From Clostridia bacterium (GTDB lineage: Bacteria > Bacillota > Clostridia > Christensenellales > Aristaeellaceae): 38,880 bases of DNA. Of this stretch, positions 15,242 through 22,325 are shown piece after piece. Each line of letters starts with the position of its first letter. Positions within the stretch are counted from its first letter, which is position 1. A program made the position numbers and the translations under genes. The notes under the pieces were generated by a model that saw only the letters and a list, made by a program, of their open reading frames with translations, ran no database searches and had not been told where the DNA came from. Location of the stretch: NCBI GenBank assembly GCA_017473345.1, contig JAFULL010000024.1, positions 1 through 38,880 of the forward strand, in the 5' to 3' direction.

Positions 15242-16585
15242 ATGAGCGAAAGAAGAAAAGTGCTGGAACAGTTTGAGCTGCAGAAGGACTTCATGCAGCA
15301 GACCGTCGCCGCCAACATTGAAAAATACCGCAAGGGCGACGCCGCGGTCACCCTGACCGACGAAACAGGCGCGCCCGTCGCCAATGCAGACATCCGCGTG
15401 AACCAGACCGGCCACGAATTCCGCTTCGGCGCCAATCTGTTCATGCTGGACGAAATGGAAACGCCCGAGAAAAATGAAAAGTACAAGCAGATCTTTGCCG
15501 GAACCTTCAACATGGCCACGCTGCCCTTTTACTGGAGCGCCACCGAACCTGAGGAAGGAAAGCACCGTCTGGAAATCGGCAGCGAGCGCATGTACCGCCG
15601 TCCGCCCATCGATCTGTGCCTGGCCTTTTGCGAGGAGCACGGCATCGAGCCCCGCGAGCACGGCCTGGCCTATGAGCAGTGGGCGCCGGAATGGCTGTAC
15701 GGTGCGGATATTCCCACCACGAAGGCAGCGCTGGAAAACCGTTTCCGCGAGCTGTCCAAACGCTACGCCCACCGCATCCCCACCATTGAAGTCACCAACG
15801 AAATGTACTGGAAGAACGGCCGCACTGCCTTCTACGATTCGCCCGACTATGTGGCCTGGTGCTTCAAGCTGGCGGAAAAATATTTCCCCAACAACGAGCT
15901 GGTCGTGAATGAAACCACCCGTTTCACCTGGGAAGGCTGCGCCCGCCCCACCGATCCCTACTACAGCTATGTGGAGTCCAGCATTCTCAAGGGCGCGCGC
16001 ATCGATGCCATCGGCATGCAGTTCCACGGCTTCCTCAAGCGCGAAAACGAATACGAAGGCACCCGCCAGCGCTACGATCCCAAAGAAGTGTACAGGCACA
16101 TGGATCTCTACGCCCAGCTGGCCGACCGCCTGCAGGTGACGGAGGTCACCTTCCCCGCCTATTCCTGGACGGATGAGGATGAGCAGATTCAGGCCGAGCT
16201 TTTGGAAAACATGTATTCCATCTGGTTCTCCCACCCCAACATGGAGCAGATCATCTACTGGAACCTGGTGGACGGCTATGCCCACCTTTGGCGCGTGGAT
16301 GAGGAAACCCTGCGCAAGTCGCTGGGCAACATGACCATTGGCGAAAACTACTACCACGGCGGCCTTTTCCGTCACGACTTCACGCCAAAGCCCGCCTGGT
16401 TCAAGCTGAAGCAACTGCTTGAAAAGACCTGGCACACTGAAGAGGCGCTCTGCACCGACCAAAACGGCCGCATCCGCTTCCGCGGTTTCTACGGCGATTA
16501 CGAGGCAGTGCTGCCGGACGGCCGAAAGGCAAACTTCAAACTGTCCTCGAAGGATGACAACAAACTGACCCTGACGCTGGGCTGA
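15242..16585 (+). CDS. GH10-like glycoside hydrolase (xylanase family), cytoplasmic
   Basis: A 447-residue protein of the GH10 endo-beta-1,4-xylanase type. A short N-terminal beta region (about 33-65, DETGAPVANADIRVNQTGHEF) leads into the barrel. FNMATLPFYWSATEPEEG replaces the family N-x-x-K-W-x-x-x-EP-x-x-G, and HGLAYEQWAPEWL stands at the usual H-x-LVWH-x-Q-x-P-x-W. Acid/base Glu187 is in VTNEMYW and nucleophile Glu301 in VTEVTF. Several substrate-binding residues differ from canonical xylanases, so the substrate may not be xylan. There is no signal peptide, which suggests action on imported oligosaccharides. The start at ATG 15242 follows GGGAGG. It is probably controlled by the divergent AraC protein. 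Confidence 0.85.
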   Translation: MSERRKVLEQFELQKDFMQQTVAANIEKYRKGDAAVTLTDETGAPVANADIRVNQTGHEFRFGANLFMLDEMETPEKNEKYKQIFAGTFNMATLPFYWSATEPEEGKHRLEIGSERMYRRPPIDLCLAFCEEHGIEPREHGLAYEQWAPEWLYGADIPTTKAALENRFRELSKRYAHRIPTIEVTNEMYWKNGRTAFYDSPDYVAWCFKLAEKYFPNNELVVNETTRFTWEGCARPTDPYYSYVESSILKGARIDAIGMQFHGFLKRENEYEGTRQRYDPKEVYRHMDLYAQLADRLQVTEVTFPAYSWTDEDEQIQAELLENMYSIWFSHPNMEQIIYWNLVDGYAHLWRVDEETLRKSLGNMTIGENYYHGGLFRHDFTPKPAWFKLKQLLEKTWHTEEALCTDQNGRIRFRGFYGDYEAVLPDGRKANFKLSSKDDNKLTLTLG

Positions 16586-16586
16586 T

Positions 16587-16630
16587 CCAAAAGCGCCCCG
16601 CTTTCCTTCCAGAGAGCAGGGCGCTTTTTT
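16587..16630 (+). terminator. Terminator after the GH10-like gene
   Basis: A long stem, AAAAGCGCCC-CGCT with AGCA-GGGCGCTTTT around a 12-base loop, is followed by T6. Confidence 0.9.
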
Positions 16631-16637
16631 GATGATA

Positions 16638-16665
16638 TTGAACTTCCGTTCCAAAACGCTATACT
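16638..16665 (+). promoter_or_regulatory. Promoter of the broken QueG-like gene
   Basis: TTGAAC (16638-16643), a 16-base spacer and TATACT (16660-16665). The promoter and the AGGAAG ribosome site before 16711 are still intact. Confidence 0.6.
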
Positions 16666-16710
16666 GTGAAGCAGCAGACATCGCAAAACCAATATCAGGA
16701 AGCGCTTTAG

Positions 16711-17260
16711 ATGAATCAGCAGCAGCTGGAACCATTCGCGCAGGAGTTCACCGGCCAGTCGCCCCTCAACCGGGTCCATCTGGAGAAAGGCTGTCAGGAC
16801 ATTCAGATGTTTGAGACACCCATTTTCGACTTTGCCTCCGCCGCTGATCCCCTGTTTGATGCATTCCAAAACCGCAGGTCATCGGGCCGCACTTTCTGAA
16901 ACCATCGCAATGGCTGGATGACACCTGCAGCGTGATCAGCTTTTTCTGCCCTTTACACCCGAAGTGCGCCAAAGCAACGGCGCAGGTCAGACCATGCCGA
17001 GCGAAGGCTGGCTGTATGGGCGTGTGGAGGGACAGCAGTTTGTGAACGCGCTGAGCCGTGCGCTGGCGGATCTTATCCGCGAGCAGGGCGGCAAGGCCGA
17101 AGTCCCCGCCGTGTCGGAACGGTTTCACACCGTATCCGAGCCAGACGGAAGCGGGCCGAGCTTCACCAGCAACTGGTCGGAACGCCATGTAGCCTATGCG
17201 TGCGGCCTGTGCCAGACGAATGTGCCATGTGAGAGGAGAAGGCCGGTTAGGGGGAAGTAA
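16711..17260 (+). pseudogene. Broken epoxyqueuosine reductase-like gene
   Basis: Three frames in series reconstruct one protein of the QueG-like Fe-S family common in Clostridia. 16711 to about 16872 reads in frame 1 and ends DAFQN. The sense continues in frame 3 as IGPHFLKPSQWLDDTCSVISFF. From about 16946 it continues in frame 2 as LPFTPEVRQSNGAG, EGWLYGRVEGQQFVNAL and FTSNWSERHVAYACGL. Both shifts fit loss of one base from a short homopolymer (C run near 16872, T run at 16942-16946). After ACGL the expected GTFGLSKG and the cysteine-rich 4Fe-4S region are missing, replaced by about 16 unrelated residues and a stop. Two frameshifts plus a truncated 3' end make a pseudogene likely; the shifts alone could be sequencing errors, the truncation could not. 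Confidence 0.75.
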
Positions 17261-17261
17261 A

Positions 17262-17302
17262 AAAGCAAAAAGAAAACCGCTTAGCATTCGCTAAGCGGTT
17301 TT
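17262..17302 (-). terminator. Terminator of the tRNA-Arg gene
   Basis: A 13-bp perfect stem (17273-17285 with 17290-17302) and an ATTC loop. On the minus strand it is followed by TTTTCTTTTT. Confidence 0.9.
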
Positions 17303-17304
17303 AC

Positions 17305-17381
17305 TGGTGAGCCCGGCGGGATTCGAACCCACGACCTTTTGATTCGTAGTCAAACACTCTATCCAGCTGAGCTACGAGCCC
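17305..17381 (-). tRNA. tRNA-Arg (anticodon ACG)
   Basis: A complete 77-base cloverleaf on the minus strand with the CCA end encoded. The acceptor is GGGCTCG, the D-arm GCTCAGCTGGATAGAGT, the anticodon stem TTTGA/TCAAA around CTACGAA (anticodon ACG) and the T-arm GTGGGTTCGAATCCCGC. A34 is expected to be edited to inosine to read CGU, CGC and CGA. It has its own promoter and terminator. Confidence 0.97.
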
Positions 17382-17418
17382 ACACGCTTCATCAGGTTTC
17401 CCTCGAATCAGCTTGATT

Positions 17419-17447
17419 ATTATAGCAAAGGTACAAACAAAATGCAA
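17419..17447 (-). promoter_or_regulatory. tRNA-Arg promoter
   Basis: TTGCAT (17447-17442), a 17-base spacer and a perfect TATAAT (17424-17419) on the minus strand. Confidence 0.82.
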
Positions 17448-17481
17448 GCCTTTTTTTCAAAAATTTTTGAAATTCTTTTTC

Positions 17482-17516
17482 ACGGAAAAACCGCTGCCTG
17501 TTTGTACAGGCAGCGG
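17482..17516 (-). terminator. Terminator after the GH13 gene
   Basis: A 10-bp perfect stem, CCGCTGCCTG (17491-17500) with CAGGCAGCGG (17507-17516), is followed on the minus strand by TTTTTCC. It lies about 160 bases beyond the GH13 stop codon, after the tandem repeat. Confidence 0.85.
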
Positions 17517-17551
17517 CTGTTTTTCAAAGGATCTCTGTTCTCATCCCAGTT

Positions 17552-17661
17552 GGGTCGCGTGGGACGGAGACAGGCACCCGCCAACTCCAGCGGATTGCCT
17601 CCCCGCGCTGCGGGGCCGCGTGGGACGGCGATAGGCAACACCCAACTCCGGCGGAGTGCTT
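17552..17661. repeat. Two-copy tandem repeat, 61-base period
   Basis: About 49 bases beginning GGGTCGCGTGGGACGG (17552) recur from 17613 as GGGCCGCGTGGGACGG with roughly 80 percent identity, up to AACTCC-x-GCGGA-x-TGC. They lie in the 3' untranslated region of the GH13 gene, between its stop and terminator. The second copy contains the palindrome CTCCGGCGGAG. No frame is convincing. It looks like an intergenic repeat element or a structured 3' RNA. Confidence 0.6.
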
Positions 17662-17673
17662 CGGCGGCAGCCG

Positions 17674-19458
17674 TTATTTGCGGCTGATCTTGACGGAAAC
17701 GTTCTTGCCGTCGATCTCGTCGCCGAAAACGTCCTTGCCGTCAACGCTGAAACGGTTGATGATCAGCGTGTCGGCGTCGGGCGCTTCCACGGTGAGGTGG
17801 CCGGTCTGCAGCATGGCGCTTTCGCGGCGGGCGTTGAGGATCTTGGCGTTGTCGTCATGCAGCTTGTCATCGGCGTCGTCCCAGGCCATGGTGCCGCGGC
17901 ACCACGGGTCGGCCATGCCGGTCATGCCGATCTCGTCGCCGTAGTAGATGGTGGGTGCACCAGGCAGGGCGCACATCAGCTTCACGGCCTCAACGTAGCG
18001 CTTCTTGGCGGTCTTCAGCTCGCGCTTGCCCAGCACGATCTTCTGCGCTTCGACGGGATCCATCTGAATGGCGCCCTCGCGCTCGTAGCCGCAGAAGGCA
18101 TTCAGAATGCGCACGCGGTCGTGGCTGCCAAGCAGGTTCATGAGGGAATAATAGAAAGGAGCGGGGTAAACCTCCTGCTGGTTGAGGATGATGCGGCGCA
18201 GCTGGTGGGCGTCGATCACGCCGTTGAAGAACTCGATCACACCGCGGCGCAGGGGGTAGTTCATCACGCTGTCCAGAGAGTCGCCCAGGCAGTAGGAGCG
18301 CACGGAGCCGTGAGCGGTCTTGTTGCTGGCATCCTCCCATACCTCGCCCAGCAGCACGCTGTCGGGGTCGGCCTTCTTGACGGAGGTGCGCATCTGGCAC
18401 ACCATGTCCATGGGCAGCTCATCCACCACGTCCAGCCTCCAGCCGCAGGCGCCGCGCTTGATCCAGCGGGGCAGGATGCCCTCGTCGCCCAGCAGATACT
18501 CGCGGTAGACGGGATTGTCCTTGTTGACGGCGGGCAGGGTGTAGAAGCCCCACCAGGTGTTGTACTTGGTCGGGAACTCCTCAAAGCTGAACCAGTCGGC
18601 GTAGGGGCTTTCCTTGCTCTGATAAGCGCCCACAGTGTCGTAGTGGCCGAAGCGGTTGAAGTACTGGCTGTCGCAGCCCACGTGGCTGAACACGCCGTCC
18701 AGCATCACGCGCATGCCGCGCTTTTCGGCGGCGGAGATCAGCTCGTCAAACGCCTTGTCGTCGCCCACAATGGGGTCGATCTCTTCGTAGCTGCCGGTGT
18801 CGTAACGGTGGTTGGAACGGGCGCGGAAGATAGGGTTGAGGTAGAGTACGCTCACGCCCAGCTCCTGCAGGTAGTCCAGCTTCTGCTTAATGCCGCGCAG
18901 CGTGCCGCCGAAGAAGTCCAGCGCGCGGTTGTCGCCGTTTTCGGGGTCGCGGTCAAGGGTGGGCTGCTCGTTCCATTCCTCGTGGAAGGTGGCTTCGGGG
19001 TGCGCGGCTGCGATCTTGCGCATGCGGCCCTTCTGGCCGTTCTTGTCCTTGAAGAAGCGGTCGGGGTAGATCTGATACACCACGCCGTGGCGCATGTACT
19101 CAGGGGTCTTGTATTCGGGGTCGTATACCGTCACCTGATAGCTGCGCGGAGGCACGGGGCTGTAAGCGCCCACGCCGCCCAGCTGATCGGCAGAGGTGCC
19201 GTAGTAGGCTACGTCAAACTGGCGGGGAATGATAAAGTCGTACCAGAACAGCATGGGGGCTTCGGGCACGGTGATGGTGGCCTCAAAACGGTCGTCGCCG
19301 ATGGGCTGCATTTCAGTCTGCTGTTCGGCGCCGTCCCACGTGCGCAGAATCACGCGGTCGCTTTCGTCGCACCAGAAGCGAACGGTCAGCTGCTGGCCGG
19401 CCTTGACAGGGCCGATGGGCGCGCGGTAGAGCGCGTCGTGTGAATCATGATAAAGCAT
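17674..19458 (-). CDS. GH13 alpha-glucan hydrolase (neopullulanase/maltogenic amylase type)
   Basis: A 594-residue cytoplasmic enzyme of the alpha-amylase family, resembling subfamily GH13_20 enzymes that cleave maltodextrins, pullulan or cyclodextrins. The N-terminal beta domain (about 1-125) is followed by the barrel opening HGVVYQIYPDRFF, and then VLYLNPIF, GMRVMLDGVFSH, GWRLDVVDEL (nucleophile Asp), LLGEVWED (acid/base Glu) and LLGSHDR (third Asp). There is no signal peptide, so it would act on imported glucans. It starts at ATG 19458 seven bases after GGAGG; the longer frame to 19584 covers the promoter. It is monocistronic. Confidence 0.95.
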   Translation of the reverse strand: MLYHDSHDALYRAPIGPVKAGQQLTVRFWCDESDRVILRTWDGAEQQTEMQPIGDDRFEATITVPEAPMLFWYDFIIPRQFDVAYYGTSADQLGGVGAYSPVPPRSYQVTVYDPEYKTPEYMRHGVVYQIYPDRFFKDKNGQKGRMRKIAAAHPEATFHEEWNEQPTLDRDPENGDNRALDFFGGTLRGIKQKLDYLQELGVSVLYLNPIFRARSNHRYDTGSYEEIDPIVGDDKAFDELISAAEKRGMRVMLDGVFSHVGCDSQYFNRFGHYDTVGAYQSKESPYADWFSFEEFPTKYNTWWGFYTLPAVNKDNPVYREYLLGDEGILPRWIKRGACGWRLDVVDELPMDMVCQMRTSVKKADPDSVLLGEVWEDASNKTAHGSVRSYCLGDSLDSVMNYPLRRGVIEFFNGVIDAHQLRRIILNQQEVYPAPFYYSLMNLLGSHDRVRILNAFCGYEREGAIQMDPVEAQKIVLGKRELKTAKKRYVEAVKLMCALPGAPTIYYGDEIGMTGMADPWCRGTMAWDDADDKLHDDNAKILNARRESAMLQTGHLTVEAPDADTLIINRFSVDGKDVFGDEIDGKNVSVKISRK

Positions 19459-19508
19459 GCAAATGCCTCCAGTCTCAGTTTCAGCCGCCTCAAAACGCGG
19501 CAAGCCGT

Positions 19509-19537
19509 ATTGTACCATAGATGTACCGGCTTGGCAA
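19509..19537 (-). promoter_or_regulatory. Promoter of the GH13 gene, with repeats in the spacer
   Basis: TTGCCA (19537-19532), a 17-base spacer and TACAAT (19514-19509) on the minus strand. Two direct copies of GGTACA (minus strand) lie 11 bases apart across the spacer and -10. An imperfect inverted repeat AAGCCG...CGGCTT (19503-19532) brackets them, so a regulator may bind here. Confidence 0.7.
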
Positions 19538-19604
19538 ATGGGGCAGTATAAAGGTTTTTGACCGTTTTTGCCAATTCGTGGCATTTTCGCGCCTTTCTCA
19601 CTGA

Positions 19605-19634
19605 TTGACAGCCCGTCCCCCTCGGTGATAGACT
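19605..19634 (+). promoter_or_regulatory. Promoter of the three-gene Syd/SUKH-like operon
   Basis: A perfect TTGACA (19605-19610), an 18-base spacer and TAGACT (19629-19634, four of six). The start codon is 30 bases downstream. Confidence 0.6.
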
Positions 19635-19664
19635 GATACCATCCACAGCAAAGGAAGGATGCGC

Positions 19665-20072
19665 ATGGCTTTTTTGAACCGTGATACGGGCGAGCTCACC
19701 TTTTCAGACGGCACGCGCCTGTCCGCCGGGCTGCCATTGGAAGACGAACTGTCGCAGCGTCTGAACGGTGCGCAAAGCGGCGTCATCCGCCTGCAAAGCC
19801 GCAGCGTGCAGGGCGGCCGGCTGGTGCCCATCTGCACGGTGGAGGGCGGCGCGGTACAGAGCGTCACCCTGTGCGTAAGCTCCATCGGCGGCAAGGAACC
19901 GCGCACCTCCGCACGCCAGCGCGCGTTTCTGTTTGCGCGCATGGGGCTGGAGGATCCCTGCCCGGATACACAGGACTGTGTGCGCATTCTGTGCCCCTTT
20001 GGTGAAATGCTGTTTGTGAACGATCCCCATACGCTGCGCCCCGAGGTGCGGCTCACCTTTACTGCACGCTGA
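19665..20072 (+). CDS. Unidentified 135-residue protein, first gene of the operon
   Basis: A soluble cytoplasmic protein with no signal peptide or membrane segment. It starts MAFLNRDTGELTFSDGTRL and ends CPFGEMLFVNDPHTLRPEVRLTF. The pattern of an N-terminal short strand, a middle V-x-x-VTL strand followed by a charged helix (ARQRAFLFARMGL), and a final (F/W)GE-x-x-x-x-DP-x-x-x-x-x-x-x-x-x-F resembles small proteins often seen as predicted immunity proteins in Clostridia. That is a weak resemblance, not an identification. ATG 19665 is chosen six bases after AAGGAAGG; the ATG at 19659 overlaps that site. The second gene follows after 14 bases. Confidence 0.75.
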   Translation: MAFLNRDTGELTFSDGTRLSAGLPLEDELSQRLNGAQSGVIRLQSRSVQGGRLVPICTVEGGAVQSVTLCVSSIGGKEPRTSARQRAFLFARMGLEDPCPDTQDCVRILCPFGEMLFVNDPHTLRPEVRLTFTAR

Positions 20073-20086
20073 AAAGGAGGCGCAGC

Positions 20087-20665
20087 ATGTCCCTTTCCCC
20101 CATCATGCGCGACTATCTGGTGCGCTTCCAGCAGACCGCCATGCGCGAAACAGGCCGCAGGCCGGTCACTTTCCTGCGTGCGCCGATGGATGAATCCCTT
20201 CTGCTGCCCGGCTGTCAGCGCCCGGGCTATGCCTATTGGCAACCCATGCCATGGAACGGCGAAGCGCCGCTGGGCCCCAAGGCAGAGCATTATCATGAAA
20301 GCATCCGGCAGTATGTGTCGCTGTGCCAGTTTCTGGAGATCCACTTCCGTCTGCCGGTCACGCGCGCGGGCAGTCCGCTGAGCTTTCTGTACGGCCGCGT
20401 GTTTGAAAGCTGCAAAAACACCCTTACCGCCCCGCCGGATCGCGCCTTTGAAGAAGCGCTGTGGCTGGCACAGCAGGATGCATCCGCCCCCGCGGCGTAC
20501 TGCATGGCCGTCACCTGCGACGACGGTGAACCGCTCATGCTGATGCTGCGCGCATCCGACGGGCAGGCGTTCATCCGCCATGCCGCAGGCGAGGCGCGCG
20601 TGCTGGATCTGCGGCTGGGTCTTGACAGGCTGCTGCCCAGGCTGCAGTTTGTCTATGACATTTAA
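20087..20665 (+). CDS. Syd/SUKH-superfamily-like protein
   Basis: A 192-residue soluble protein. YAYWQPMPWNGEAPLG (about 48-63) followed by HYHESIRQYVSLCQFLEIHF resembles Syd, the SecY-interacting protein (its YWQP-x-P-x-x-GE and following acidic helix). The spacing to the late LMLMLRASDGQAFIRHAAGEA and LRLGLDRLLPRLQ also fits Syd (…ISVCNLSGEV… then …LAEFLNQL). Syd belongs to the SUKH superfamily, many members of which are immunity proteins for contact-dependent or polymorphic toxins. It starts at ATG 20087 after AAAAGGAGG, 14 bases after the preceding gene. The match is by eye and fairly distant; function here could be immunity-like or a membrane-protein chaperone role. Confidence 0.65.
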   Translation: MSLSPIMRDYLVRFQQTAMRETGRRPVTFLRAPMDESLLLPGCQRPGYAYWQPMPWNGEAPLGPKAEHYHESIRQYVSLCQFLEIHFRLPVTRAGSPLSFLYGRVFESCKNTLTAPPDRAFEEALWLAQQDASAPAAYCMAVTCDDGEPLMLMLRASDGQAFIRHAAGEARVLDLRLGLDRLLPRLQFVYDI

Positions 20666-20685
20666 CCGAAAGGAGGCGGAAACGC

Positions 20686-22284
20686 TTGGTATCGATCATC
20701 AGCTATGCCGGTCTTGACGAAAGTGTGCTCTGGGCCGGAGCCAAGCAGATCTTTTCGCAGGCTGCAAACGTGCCCGCGCGTTTCCGCATGCTGCTGCCGC
20801 TGTTTCCCGTTGAACTGGTGGTGGATATGCCCTTTGTGGGCGGCAGCTTTGCGCGTGAAGCGCACAGCTATCATAAAGAATTAAGCGACCGCATGCCGCA
20901 GCTGTACACCGGCGACAACCGCCTGCGCTGCTTTGATGCAGACGGGCAGTTCATCCCCGGAAAGCCCGTGACCATCGACGCCGCATGGACGTCGCGCTTC
21001 CCGCAGTATCAGCCCTTTGTGGGAGAAAAGCTCGCCATTCACATGATCGGCGGCGGTCATCAGGCCGTGGCCGTGCCGGAAAGCCTGTTCCCCCGCGGCG
21101 GCGCGCTGCTTTCGCAGGCTGAAGAGACGCTGCACATCACCGAACGCTGTCAGCATCTGAGCGCATGGATCGCCCGGCAGCTGCAAAACGGCCGTCCCTA
21201 TGACGCTGATGCGCTGGAGGAGGAATATCTCACCCTGTTTGATTTATCTCCTGTGTGCATCCGCCAAAAGGATCTGGGCCGTGTGATGCAGGAGATGGCC
21301 ATTGTGCGCGACGTGCAGCGCGAAGCGCCTTCCGACGCCGCCATGTACACCGAGGCCAGCAAGCTGAGCGAAAGCATTCCCCAGTATGTGCCGTTCCGCT
21401 ACGCCTGCGACTGCTTTGACGCAGCGCCCGTCACGCGCGGAACAGCGAGGCTTTTGCAGCTGCATTTTGAGGGCGACAGCCTGGCGCAAGACTTCTGGCT
21501 GCCCTACGAGGACGCGGGCGAATACATCGACCGCCGCCGCATGACGCTGGACGTGCGCGCCCTGTGCGAAGGGTTCCAAATCGCCCCGGCCTGCGATGCA
21601 GACACCCGCGGCGGCGTGTACCCCGATCATGTGCGCATCGTGGTAGTACGCGACCGCAGCCTTACCCTCATGGTGGCCGAAACCCTCAACAACCCCGCCT
21701 ACGGCAGCGGCATGAACCCGCAGGGCCGCATGAACCGGCTGATCTGGCTGCCGCAGAGCGCCGCGCTGCTTTCGCAGGGCAAGCTTGGCGAAGAAGCCCC
21801 CGCCATTGCCTGCAAAAACACGCATATCGACGAGGAGACCTTCCTGCACATGCGAATGCTTTCACAGTGGCAGGAGCACAAGGGCCGCCTGATCGACGCC
21901 ATGTACCGCCGCGAAAGCGCTTTTTCGCAGATGGGCGGCAGCACGCGCACCTACGAGCGTGCCCGTGAAATGTTGGATGCGCAGGTGCAGCGGCTTAACA
22001 AACTGGTTTCCGACGAACCGGCAGAGCAGGGCCAGCGCAGCGGCTATGACGCCGATATTGAATACCTACGCCGCAAAGCGCAGCATGCTTTTGGCTTTGT
22101 GCCGGACGTCCAGCGTGAACGCTGCATCGAAAGCGGTTACGCCATGCGCAGCCGTATCCGCAGCTATGCGCTGACCGATCTGACCGAAAAGGCGGAGCGC
22201 GCAGCCGCGCCGAAATCCGCAAAGCCCACCCGCATGCAGGCCGCCAACGGCCAGTGGTTTGAACAGGTGAGCATGTTTGAATAA
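20686..22284 (+). CDS. Unidentified 532-residue protein, last gene of the operon
   Basis: A large soluble protein with no signal peptide or membrane helix. It starts at TTG 20686 with AAAGGAGG nine bases upstream, 20 bases after the Syd-like gene. I recognise no family. Residues about 84-140 (FDADGQFIPGKPVTIDAAW, GEKLAIHMIGGGHQAVAVP, ESLFP) loosely recall the HNH/endonuclease-VII-fold tails of polymorphic toxins (HHIGGG...AVP..LHP), but the first His of a catalytic pair and the late His are replaced, so any such domain would be inactive. The C-terminal part (about 415-500) is helical and charged. Tight spacing to the two small genes and the shared terminator indicate one operon. Confidence 0.7.
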   Translation: MVSIISYAGLDESVLWAGAKQIFSQAANVPARFRMLLPLFPVELVVDMPFVGGSFAREAHSYHKELSDRMPQLYTGDNRLRCFDADGQFIPGKPVTIDAAWTSRFPQYQPFVGEKLAIHMIGGGHQAVAVPESLFPRGGALLSQAEETLHITERCQHLSAWIARQLQNGRPYDADALEEEYLTLFDLSPVCIRQKDLGRVMQEMAIVRDVQREAPSDAAMYTEASKLSESIPQYVPFRYACDCFDAAPVTRGTARLLQLHFEGDSLAQDFWLPYEDAGEYIDRRRMTLDVRALCEGFQIAPACDADTRGGVYPDHVRIVVVRDRSLTLMVAETLNNPAYGSGMNPQGRMNRLIWLPQSAALLSQGKLGEEAPAIACKNTHIDEETFLHMRMLSQWQEHKGRLIDAMYRRESAFSQMGGSTRTYERAREMLDAQVQRLNKLVSDEPAEQGQRSGYDADIEYLRRKAQHAFGFVPDVQRERCIESGYAMRSRIRSYALTDLTEKAERAAAPKSAKPTRMQAANGQWFEQVSMFE

Positions 22285-22291
22285 AGCAAAT

Positions 22292-22325
22292 CCCCGGAAG
22301 GAACGTTCCTTCCGGGGTCTTTTTA
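22292..22325. terminator. Bidirectional terminator between the operon and the VanY-type gene
   Basis: A 26-base perfect palindrome (13-bp arms 22292-22304 and 22305-22317, centre AACGTT) is followed by TCTTTTTAT on the plus strand and a T-rich stretch on the minus strand. Confidence 0.9.

Noticed and set aside
17656-19443. 595-codon plus-strand frame opposite the GH13 gene
   Set aside because: It is a mirror of the GH13 reading frame; the protein is Val/Ala/His-rich low complexity and has no recognisable motif.
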